Positions 60,201 to 64,000 of a stretch of 64,000 nt of DNA are shown here, in pieces; position 1 is the stretch's first letter, and the number at the start of each line of letters is the position of its first letter. Source of the stretch: Siphonodentalium dalli. Lineage: Eukaryota; Mollusca; Scaphopoda; Gadilida; Siphonodentaliidae. The notes below the pieces were generated by a model, which worked only from the letters and a program-made list of their open reading frames with translations, was not told the DNA's origin and ran no database searches. The position numbers and the translations under genes are program-made. The stretch lies in contig CP136068.1 in assembly GCA_032622095.1 (NCBI GenBank), positions 49,534,443-49,598,442 of the forward strand, read 5' to 3'.

Positions 60201-62481
60201 GTCACCTCGATTATTAATTTTATCTTCACCCATTAGTCACCTCGATTATTAATTTTATCTTCACCCATTAGTCACCTCGATTATTAATTTTATCTTCACC
60301 CATTAGTCACCTCGATTATTAATTTTATCTTCACCCATTAGTCACCTCGATTATTAATTTAATCTTCACCCATTAGTCACCTCGATTATTAATTTTATCT
60401 TCACCCATTAGTCACCTCGATTATTAATTTTATCTTCACCCATTAGTCACCTCGATTATTTATTTTATCTTCACCCATTAGTCACCTCGATTATTAATTT
60501 TATCTTCACCCATTAGTCACCTCGATTATTAATTTTATCTTCACCCATTAGTCACCTCGATTATTAATTTTATCTTCTGAAAATTAGGGGATATAGAATC
60601 TTCCCAAAAGGGAAAAAGTAACTAAAAACTATGTTTATTTGAAACTATATATACTTCCCAGAAGATGAGGCCTAAACAAAATGAGGTCCACAGAGGGTGA
60701 ATTTGGTGATGCTAGCCTGCGGTACGGGATTAACCTTCTGGGGACCTCATTCTGCAAATGACAGACACACTATTTGCAGGCTGGGCAGTTGAACACTAAG
60801 AGGATACCTATGATGGATCTTCTGGCTATGTACCTAACAATATGCATAGACGCAGCACAATAATTATCACAGTTAACTCACCAACTTCTTCCTTGTTTGC
60901 CAATCTGTATATCTGTAGCATCGGTGGTAGACTGGACCATGCCCGAGACAGCACTATTTTATCAGGAATCACCAGCAACTTATGTTGCGGACACTCTCCC
61001 GGGTAAGTTGTTAAGCACTCATTACACCCTGTAGGATAAAGACATAGGAGGTGTCACATACAATGAGTAATACTATCATGATATATTTACATACTAAGTG
61101 TGATTATCACTAAATCCAGCATTCCGATTGGTCGGCGCCCATGTGACTTGTTGCAGTTATTTCTCGGTGAACGCGCAACAGCTCATAACTGCAACCCCAT
61201 AATTACATCGATATGTCATCGATACCGAAAGAAAAACGCGTAATGTTTTGGGCGCATTTGGACTCGCGCAGGATTAACTTAAATTATTTTGGGCTGGTTT
61301 TGTCACGATACACTTTTCGATATAAATACATTTACAAAAGTGGCTTTTTCGCTAAATGTATATAAATATAAGGATTAACTGTCATGTGGACTGTTTTTAT
61401 GGAGATGTAACCGTGAGGTAAGTGGTCATAACTTGTATGTAAAACCCTTATATGTGATGTACTTCGTCAAAAGAATGAGAATTAATTATAACATATTTGG
61501 GCAACGCAAAGTCAATTTCCTATTTCTCAGGCCTGTGCGCATGGTCCCAAAACAAGCGCGTGGTACCTTTTTATTAACTTTTTATATGTCAGAAAACATT
61601 TTAACCCTTTGAACCCCGACGCCCCACAGTGATCGACACCCTGACCCGGGGCTCCCAGTGGTATTTCCGCTTAAATTAGACAGTGTCTAGTCGCATGGTG
61701 TTGATTATGTTGTGGCACAGGTCTGAAACTTTACAGGTTAGTCCCCCATGGATCAGCGATCATTATAAGATCGCGAGACTTTGCCTCGCAGCAATTTATT
61801 GGTAACGGTTGCTAGGCAACTACCCGGAATTGACTGGAAAATGTAAATATAGCTTATAGCATCGTTATTCAACCCCAGTGATTGCGTTTTTTGATACAGG
61901 TAATACCCTAACGTGAAATTTGAGATATACCCGACCAGAATAGTGAACCAAATATCCCATTTATTGGTAGCAACGGTTGCTATGCAAATACCACTAATGA
62001 TCGAATGACATTGCACCAACTATTCAGTGGTATGTTGTTCCTTAATTTAGACAGCTTATATAACATAATGCATTGGCCTAACAATATTTACCTTGACCTT
62101 GTAAGCCAGTGCATTATCTTATACATGCGAGGCTCCCTATGGGAGACTCCCATAGATAAGAGAATGCACTGGCACAGGATCTTTAATGCTGCACCACCAC
62201 AATTCCGGTCATGAGAGGGTTAATATAATTCCATCTGCACTTATATCATCTTTTCGTCTGCTTCTATTACCTGAACATCCCTCAAAATGAATAATAGACC
62301 ATTCCAAAATATACTTTGATAAATTAGTGGGAGAATCCATTCAGTTTAGAAAGGGTAAATATACAATAAATTACTCACACATTTCTTTGACATTGTAGGG
62401 TTTTGGGATGTAGACTGGACGTCTGACTGGCTTGTTTTCCTCCTCTTCCAGAATCGCAATCCGATTGGATTTCCTAATGGT
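37149..62481 (-). CDS. PRDM10: PRDM10 orthologue, PR/SET and C2H2 zinc-finger transcription factor (eight exons, 5' incomplete)
   Basis: Exons, in transcript order: 62481-62379, 61028-60882, 58946-58834, 56500-56300, 49555-49483, 46291-46065, 42661-42603, 39273-37149. All junctions are GT-AG and all phases agree: 3048 nt, 1015 residues plus TAA. The order is that of vertebrate PRDM10: a WCNEC pre-SET motif (35-39), a PR domain with TQFGPF and NWMMFVRPAE ending KQELKVWYAAHYAE (about 90-200), one finger (221-243), an acidic/basic linker, eleven fingers (342-771), and a Gln-rich tail. Motifs such as YCQYCDKVYKSSSKRKSHI are diagnostic. PRDM10 is a nuclear DNA-binding regulator; most of its family lacks strong methyltransferase activity (family knowledge). 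The N-terminus is missing: the first exon seen opens in phase 0 at Thr with no ATG. Introns of 1.3-6.7 kb are full of transposons. Confidence 0.95.
39410..40385 (-). mobile_element. 'AGCTCAACTT' element copy in PRDM10 intron
   Basis: Contains five or more diverged monomers with AAAATCCAAGATGGCTGC and GGCCATGTTTTTC, and ends ACTTCGTCAAGTTGAGCTAA. Same family as 26364-30588; its frames are not genes. Confidence 0.75.
40390..42600. other. PRDM10 intron, no gene
   Basis: AT-rich. Poly-T rich blocks with ATTCTCAGG / GAGGGAGGGAGGGTTTTT near 41850-41930 and TTTTTTTTTTGGCCTA near 42475 recur near 46625-46740 and 48020-48060, so they are an old repeat family. Confidence 0.5.
41542..41658. repeat. Perfect 39-bp tandem repeat, three copies
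   Basis: TGTGATATCTGTATAATAGA + TAGGTTTCATAAGGTTTCC repeats exactly at 41542, 41581 and 41620. Confidence 0.97.
42603..42661 (-). CDS. PRDM10: PRDM10 small linker exon (59 bp)
   Basis: Acceptor TTTTTCTAG, donor GTATGA. Encodes DYGDGGYQWKKKSTSIYLN plus two bases, which complete a Lys codon with the first base of the final exon. It is too short to stand alone; it is supported by exact phase match (0 in, 2 out), splice sites and a basic composition like the following AWKKYQKR. Confidence 0.8.
42665..43650. other. PRDM10 intron with MITE remnants
   Basis: GAATGGTCTATTATTCATTT near 42795 and ACTAGTCGGC / GACTAGTCGACACC near 42875-42920 match ends of MITE families seen elsewhere (the hAT-type element at 35143 for the second). 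Nothing coding. Confidence 0.5.
43665..44090. mobile_element. 'GAGGTCCCCAGAGGGTGAAT' element, two palindromic modules
   Basis: AACGAGGTCCCAAAGGGTGAATTT with a nearby inverse (43675-43760) and GGAGGGTGTATGTG ... TAAATTCACCCTCTGG (43975-44040), separated by a shared ATTATGCATTGTATCTTCTG linker. Confidence 0.65.
44390..44665. repeat. Dispersed repeat ending CTCAGGTGAGCTAAA
   Basis: Words GGGAAAGAGTTATGG, AACATCCACACCAAATATGA and GATTTTTGATGGACGGACCG are shared with 48060-48410. Confidence 0.7.
45150..45840. repeat. ~174-bp tandem repeat, four degenerate copies
   Basis: GTCCTCATAGTGGTGAACATCC-like words at 45206, 45381, 45555 and 45728 (spacing 173-175). Each unit also has AAATTTCATTGAGATCC and TTTCCAGATAAACAA. 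Confidence 0.88.
45935..46010. mobile_element. Palindromic TTCAGATAATA MITE
   Basis: AAAATGTTCAGATAATATG and TTGTTGAACATATTATCTAAACATTT are inverse blocks. It abuts the donor side of the PRDM10 exon at 46065. Confidence 0.65.
46065..46291 (-). CDS. PRDM10: PRDM10 exon, first zinc finger and acidic linker
   Basis: Acceptor ATGTTTTAG, donor GTTAGC. 76 codons with the split Ala. Encodes a C2H2 finger (YCCNECDKRFKTRIAWQKHT then IMH) followed by an Asp/Ser-rich stretch and a basic KRAKAVK patch that could act as a nuclear localisation signal (inference). Confidence 0.95.
46295..48055. other. PRDM10 intron, no gene
   Basis: AT-rich, with poly-T repeat copies and short TATATAT runs. No supported exon or RNA. 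Confidence 0.5.
48060..48410. repeat. Dispersed repeat ending CCTCAGGTGAGCTTAAA
   Basis: Second copy of the family at 44390. It contains two tandem related blocks (GGCTCTGCCCATG..., GGCTTTGCAACTATTTGAC...), followed by GATGGAAGGACGGACGATGG. Confidence 0.7.
49483..49555 (-). CDS. PRDM10: PRDM10 exon, end of PR domain
   Basis: 73 bp. Acceptor TTCTTAG, donor GTATGC. Encodes VWYAAHYAERIGMQLHIPTD then EDLE plus one base, continuing KQELK into the conserved VWYA..YAE motif that closes the PR fold. Confidence 0.95.
50162..50166. repeat. Target-site duplication TTAGT, left
   Basis: Identical to 54688-54692 directly after the 3' LTR. Confidence 0.9.
50167..50701 (+). repeat. 5' LTR
   Basis: 535 bp, starting TGTCCGATAG and ending ACACCGGGACA. 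It contains TATATATAAAGTATGAAG near 50612, a possible TATA box. The 87-codon frame inside it is not a gene. Confidence 0.93.
50703..50720 (+). promoter_or_regulatory. Primer-binding site
   Basis: TGGTGCCGTAGCAGTAAA begins two bases after the LTR. TGG plus a GC-rich start fits pairing with a tRNA 3' end; which tRNA was not determined. Confidence 0.65.
50998..51435 (+). CDS. Gag-like protein of the LTR element
   Basis: 145 codons from ATG 50998 (an upstream in-frame ATG at 50905 gives a hydrophobic leader less typical of Gag). The middle is predicted helical. Residues ~95-130 (TPFSGDPKSFLEWTNELYRY and then an ALQTSRGSV motif) match the capsid N-terminal region of Ty3-like Gag proteins. No zinc knuckle is seen. 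The frame stops at 51435. A second open frame rich in Asp/Glu/Asn runs on to 51682 in another phase, so Gag may be shortened or joined by frameshifting. Confidence 0.7.
   Translation: MNMTQSHLSCPSFSDDVNYSSAQIDGEIERMRSILHETHENHEVRNANDSVILDRISTQLDHFNSAIDQQLDATRISSAIQMATGVTNVITPFSGDPKSFLEWTNELYRYGQAIDATDQTLIKFALQTSRGSVFEFLTQFTQFFK
51427..51682 (+). other. Acidic open frame after Gag
   Basis: Open in the phase that reads SSDDDITRLEWADRLRANE, with no ATG of its own. It ends RVISTRETK. It overlaps the Gag stop by a few bases, so it may be the continuation of Gag after a frameshift. No known domain. Confidence 0.4.
51904..52491 (-). CDS. Antisense open frame in the LTR element, about 196 codons, unknown protein
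   Basis: Read on the - strand, the frame is open from just after a TAG near 52493 to a TAA at 51904, although the local sequence is AT-rich. It begins YYTCAWYNPSNDHSYLI and ends LCYTRVDYEY. No internal ATG lies near the start (an in-frame TTG is at 52362), so it may be an exon or lack a canonical start. Features: Pro/Ile-rich N-terminal third, alternating hydrophobic strands (LFFISITIERCTVCIGNW), nine or more Cys, no membrane helix. I do not recognise the family. It runs in the same direction as PRDM10 and opposite to Gag. Confidence 0.4.
52923..53354 (+). CDS. Small two-pass membrane protein frame in the LTR element
   Basis: 143 codons. Hydrophobic stretches lie near residues 7-25 (PLMFISLIYCMTIFLYILW) and 55-75 (ILVSICLLAIVGFIVFF), followed by a polar Thr/Gln/Arg-rich tail. 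No motif was recognised. Its place at the 3' end of the element is where some LTR elements carry an extra membrane-protein gene, but there is no further evidence for that role. Initiation codon uncertain. Confidence 0.35.
   Translation: MIINPIPLMFISLIYCMTIFLYILWKCSTNRFKIYENANCIGESLILFHDSYFGHILVSICLLAIVGFIVFFLQTHYLDSCHLCRTNVVRQTRSMVGTVSQANDVTRDGPSNIHVLTYQTRRPDQTLVFQPHLATPLQIFDRS
53355..54140 (+). other. LTR element 3' internal region
   Basis: One short frame (about 53345-53490) reads VPDTVLTSLSDIAFPPTV then SLLHFLVRRLVYSR in a phase other than the membrane frame. No recognised domain. The rest is non-coding up to the purine tract. Confidence 0.45.
54141..54150 (+). promoter_or_regulatory. Polypurine tract
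   Basis: GCGAGGGGAG two bases before the 3' LTR. This is the usual plus-strand priming signal and fixes the orientation. Confidence 0.75.
54153..54687 (+). repeat. 3' LTR
   Basis: 535 bp. Compared with the 5' LTR I see only GATCAAATTC for GATCACATTC and GGTTGTAATA for GGTTGGAATA. Confidence 0.93.
54729..55194. mobile_element. piggyBac-like MITE (CCCTTTCAGTGCCAGG ends)
   Basis: TTAA on both sides. Close relative of 25407-25844, with the same GCCAATGCATTCTCTTATAT hairpin near 55078-55147. Confidence 0.88.
55215..55395. repeat. 47-bp tandem repeat, four copies
   Basis: CTGCTGCACCTCATATAGAA + TAAGCTAGCTCAATGCAGGT + ATTT starts at 55215, 55262, 55309 and 55353 (the third copy is 3 bp shorter). 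Confidence 0.95.
55612..55767. mobile_element. Minimal piggyBac-like MITE with a perfect palindrome
   Basis: TTAA both sides; CCCTTTCAGTGCCAAGTCC and its inverse GGACTTGGCACTGAAAGGG. The centre ATTGATGGAAAGAGCTCT / AGAGCTCTTTCCATCAAT replaces the hairpin found in relatives. Confidence 0.88.
55831..56063. mobile_element. piggyBac-like MITE (CTCTTTAATGGCGGGAAC end)
   Basis: TTAA both sides; the right end is CTCCAGCCATTGAAGGG. It contains GTCAGTGTATTCTCTTACATATGCCAG and inverse blocks of the shared hairpin module. Confidence 0.75.
56134..56280. mobile_element. 'GAGGTCCCCAGAGGGTGAAT' palindrome beside a PRDM10 donor
   Basis: CAAGCCTTGAAATAGGGTGTC and its inverse frame GAATGAGGTCCCCAGAGGGT / ACCCTCTGGGGACCTCATTC. 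It ends about 20 bp from the exon at 56300. Confidence 0.82.
56300..56500 (-). CDS. PRDM10: PRDM10 exon, second half of PR domain
   Basis: Acceptor TCTGAATAG, donor GTAAGT. Phase 0 at both ends, 67 codons. Contains EIMYFETSDENKCNWMMFVR, PAETYAEQNIVAF and IEAKQELK, the hallmark PR-domain strands. A second possible acceptor (TTCTTCAG, 56480) would shorten the exon in frame by seven codons. Confidence 0.96.
56515..56705. mobile_element. Palindromic TTCAGATAATA MITE
   Basis: GGATTCTCCCACTCATTATA and GTCTACTATTCATTTGG precede TTCAGATAATAAGTTCAACAAA and the inverse TTTGTTGAATTTATTATCTG. Confidence 0.7.
56920..57360. mobile_element. 'GAGGTCCCCAGAGGGTGAAT' element, complete two-module form
   Basis: Outer ends AGCTTTGAAAAAGTGTGTCTGTC and GATAGACAACACTATTTCAAGGCTTG are inverse. 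Each end has its own GAGGTC...GACCTC palindrome, with a GTTACTTTTTCCCTTCTG-type middle. Confidence 0.75.
57365..57890. other. PRDM10 intron, no gene
   Basis: AT-rich sequence; nothing recognised. Confidence 0.5.
57895..58272. mobile_element. piggyBac-like MITE (CCCTTTACCCAACA ends), inverted relative of 23112-23472
   Basis: TTAA both sides; ends CCCTTTACCCAACA and TGTTGGGTAAAGGG. Two long hairpins (about 57920-57990 and 58050-58125) both carry the GCCAATGCATTCTCTTATAT arm. Confidence 0.88.
58745..58842 (-). repeat. 42-bp tandem triplication of a PRDM10 exon-donor junction
   Basis: Plus-strand GTTACC begins at 58745, 58787 and 58829, each followed by ACNNCAGGGAAT. On the - strand this is ATTCCCTG..GTG|GTAAC three times. 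Only the first (58834/58833) joins in frame to the next exon. Confidence 0.9.
58834..58946 (-). CDS. PRDM10: PRDM10 exon, PR-domain core with TQFGPF
   Basis: No long open frame marks it, but the frame and both phases fit: acceptor ATACTTGTAG, then ELGVYAKRTVTRLTQFGPFI and GELVSSQEQINNKRFPVV, donor GTAACG at 58833. GVYAKR and TQFGPF are the conserved centre of PR domains. The donor lies in a 42-bp tandem triplication (58745-58840). Confidence 0.9.
59020..59125. mobile_element. Palindromic TTCAGATAATA MITE
   Basis: CACTCATTGATGAGTAGTTC, GTAATAAGTTCAACAAATGA and the inverse TTGTTGAACTTATTATCTGA around a CTATGACTATGACTATG centre. Confidence 0.75.
59433..60019. repeat. 53-bp satellite, about 11 copies
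   Basis: GTATCGCACGGCGGGCTAGC + GTCCCCAAATTCACCATCTA + GGAACATCATTCT in near-perfect tandem. The unit derives from one arm of the host element. Confidence 0.96.
60083..60576. repeat. 35-bp satellite, about 14 copies
   Basis: CTTCACCCATTAGTCACCTC + GATTATTAATTTTAT in near-perfect tandem. Like the neighbouring array, the unit is a normal segment of the host element, amplified. Confidence 0.96.
60882..61028 (-). CDS. PRDM10: PRDM10 exon, WCNEC motif and start of PR domain
   Basis: Acceptor TCCTACAG, donor GTGAGT. Encodes CNECLTTYPGECPQHKLLVI then a Pro-rich turn and the LSRAWSSLPPMLQIYRLANK stretch. It corresponds to the Cys-rich lead-in and first strand of the PR domain of PRDM10. Confidence 0.92.
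61035..62060. other. PRDM10 intron, no gene
   Basis: Near 61606, TTTGAACCCCGACGCCCCAC is GC-rich after a TTAACCC start, which could be the left end of a piggyBac-like element ending at 62219. The 88-codon - strand frame at 61753-62019 is not supported. Confidence 0.45.
62070..62219. mobile_element. piggyBac-like MITE, hairpin half and right end
   Basis: Hairpin GCCAGTGCATTATCTTATAC / ATAAGAGAATGCACTGGC and right end CCGGTCATGAGAGGG followed by TTAA (62220-62223). The left end is not certain. Confidence 0.6.
62379..62481 (-). CDS. PRDM10: PRDM10 exon (first seen), basic/acidic linker
   Basis: Acceptor TTATTTTTAG at 62482-62483, donor GTGAGT at 62378. Encodes 34 codons plus one base, from TIRKSNRIAI through EEEENKPVRRPVYIPKPYN to KEM. 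The last base T joins GG of the next exon to make the Trp of WCNEC. An alternative GT two bases earlier would break the frame, so GTGAGT decides the site. Confidence 0.85.
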
Positions 62482-62660
62482 CTAAAAATAACCAAATGGG
62501 ATTAACTAAAAATGCATCATACCGTAAAACCTCATGACCATATCAATAACAAAACAACATTTTGCATCAAATGTGCTAGCATACTCTCTTTCTGCCACTA
62601 TTATCTGCAGAACAATATAACAGGCAAAAATTAAACAGATAGCACAATTTGGTGTCTTAA

Positions 62661-62903
62661 CCCTTTCATGACTGGAGCTTCCTGAAATTTTGCAAAAAAT
62701 ATGTGCCAGTGCATTCCCTTATATATGCGAGTCTCCCATAGGAAGCCTTGCATATATAAGAGAATGCATTGGCCTAACATATTTATATTGACCTTGTAAG
62801 ATAGTGCATTCTCTTATATATGTGACACTGCCTATGGGAGATTCGCATATATAAGAGAATGCACTGCCACAGTTTCTTTAATGCAGCTCCCATCATTAAA
62901 AGA
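62661..62903. mobile_element. piggyBac-like MITE (CCCTTTCATGACTGGAGCT end)
   Basis: TTAA at 62657-62660 and 62904-62907. The right end is AGCTCCCATCATTAAAAGA. Two hairpins with TTATATATGCGAG / CGCATATATAAGAGAATGCA. Confidence 0.78.
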
Positions 62904-62969
62904 TTAACCCTTTGGACAGTATTCATAACGTCATATACAGGACGCCATGCAGGAGTTTATCATCAATGT

Positions 62970-63235
62970 CATAGCCAAGCCTTGAAATAGTGTGTCTGTC
63001 ACTTGCAGAATGAGGTCCCCAGAGGGTAAATTTAGTGATGCTACCCCGCATAGCGGGCTAGCATCACCAAATTCGCCCTCTGGGAACCACATTCTGCTGA
63101 GGTGTAAGCAGAATGAGGTCCCCAGAGGGTGAATTTGGTGATGCTAGCCCGCTATGCGGGGTAGCATCACAAAATTTACCCTCTGTGGACCTCATTCTGC
63201 AAATGACAGACACACTATTTCAAGGCTTGGTCATA
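62970..63235. mobile_element. 'GAGGTCCCCAGAGGGTGAAT' element, compact full copy
   Basis: Ends CCAAGCCTTGAAATAGTGTG and CACACTATTTCAAGGCTTGG are exact inverses. Two palindromic modules lie back to back. Confidence 0.88.
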
Positions 63236-63239
63236 GCAA

Positions 63240-63770
63240 TAATTATTAAGAAATTCTGGTCAAAAGGGTCAAATAATTTGTTTTAATTAATGTGTATTTT
63301 TTCTGTTTATGTGTGCTATCATAATCTATTGCACTTATACATTGGGACATTATATTAATAGAAAAATTTACAATTCATTTATAAATCGGATGATTAATTG
63401 AAGTTATGTCTACACAAAAATGACACTTCCTGAAACGACATATATGTCGTTCCACTCGCGAACCGTACGCGACATATATGTCATTCTACTCGCCAAAGGG
63501 TTAAACAGCATAACAAATAACAGATCACTTATCCCATACACCATAAATGTGGGCGTTTTCCTGGTGCACACAAATACAGAACATGTTTCTCAATATAATG
63601 CCAATTGACTCATATATTAAATTATTTACATGCATTCATGCTGTGGAACTGGAATGGAGGACGTTGGTTGGTTGAAATTATGTCATGTGATGTCACACAT
63701 GCCCCAACTTGTCATCACATTAGATAGAAGCAAATTGCAACGCGTTACCAGAATATCGTTCAAAATGAAT
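63240..63770. other. No recognisable gene; possible further PRDM10 upstream sequence
   Basis: AT-rich. GACATATATGTCGTTCCACTCGC and a near-repeat GACATATATGTCATTCTACTCGC (63437-63495) form short palindromes. No exon with PRDM10 similarity was seen. Confidence 0.45.
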
Positions 63771-63772
63771 CG

Positions 63773-63870
63773 TTCCGATGAATGGCAACAAGCCATATTT
63801 CCGACTAAATCCTGAAAAGTTACCCATAATTCTGCTGTGGTTAAGGAGTCGATTACTTAGGGCATTACTG
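63773..63870. mobile_element. CAGTAATGCCCTAA-family MITE, right half only
   Basis: Starts TTCCGATGAATGGCAACAAG and ends TTAGGGCATTACTG plus TA. The left half is absent. Confidence 0.88.
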
Positions 63871-64000
63871 TATGTTTATTAATTCGAAAAATTCAGTTAA
63901 CAATAAAAGTTATTTGAAAATTTATGATCTAAGATTCTGTTGGCTATACAAGGTTAGTATGAAATATCATTGAAACAAAAGGCCAGGTGCTAATGCTATC

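Larger units (their letters stand above)
59380..60780. mobile_element. 'GAGGTCCCCAGAGGGTGAAT' element expanded by two internal satellites
   Basis: Left end GCAAATAGTGTGTCTGTCAT (59377) and right end ATGACAGACACACTATTTGC (60760) are inverse. The two arrays below fill most of the middle. Confidence 0.78.

Overview
The window looks like a repeat-rich, AT-rich genome of a marine invertebrate animal. The evidence is split genes with GT-AG introns, a PRDM10 zinc-finger gene, a PHD-endonuclease-RT retroelement, and many TA-, TTAA- and 8-bp-flanked miniature transposons. I cannot name the species or phylum from the sequence alone. No tRNA, rRNA or CRISPR was seen.

Two host genes converge. On the + strand, an IFI44-like GTPase (ATG 8388, stop 21685) has three coding exons encoding 448 residues: P-loop, DxxG, TKxD and two C-terminal membrane segments. 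Its introns (4.2 and 7.7 kb) hold a ~39-bp satellite, several copies of one TA-flanked MITE and a 4-kb foldback transposon. On the - strand, a PRDM10 orthologue runs from 62481 down to 37149 in eight exons found here, whose phases all join. They give 1015 residues covering the linker, the PR/SET domain, twelve C2H2 fingers and a Gln-rich tail. The N-terminal exons lie outside the window or were not recognised.

Layout: 1-3011, a decayed PHD/endonuclease/RT non-LTR element (- strand); 3172-3381, an unusual T-to-C-mutated MITE; 3.4-8.3 kb, nested TIR elements and minisatellite; 8.4-21.7 kb, the GTPase gene; 21.7-37 kb, no gene recognised, with MITEs, a large inverted pair of satellite-filled elements (26.4-30.6 kb) and a hAT-type element with a perfect 8-bp target duplication; 37.1-62.5 kb, PRDM10, whose fourth intron seen here contains a young, complete 4.5-kb LTR element without recognisable pol; 62.5-64 kb, more MITEs.

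The observations most worth a second look are: (i) a foldback MITE with about 30 T-to-C against about 2 A-to-G changes on both arms, as expected of ADAR-edited RNA returned to DNA; (ii) a MITE inserted in the 5' splice site of the GTPase gene; (iii) a pol-less LTR element with near-identical LTRs and a ~196-codon antisense open frame; (iv) the PRDM10 C-terminus encoded inside a minisatellite that continues into the 3' region; (v) a triplicated PRDM10 splice donor; (vi) one hairpin module shared by piggyBac-like MITEs with different ends. All alignments and counts were made by eye.
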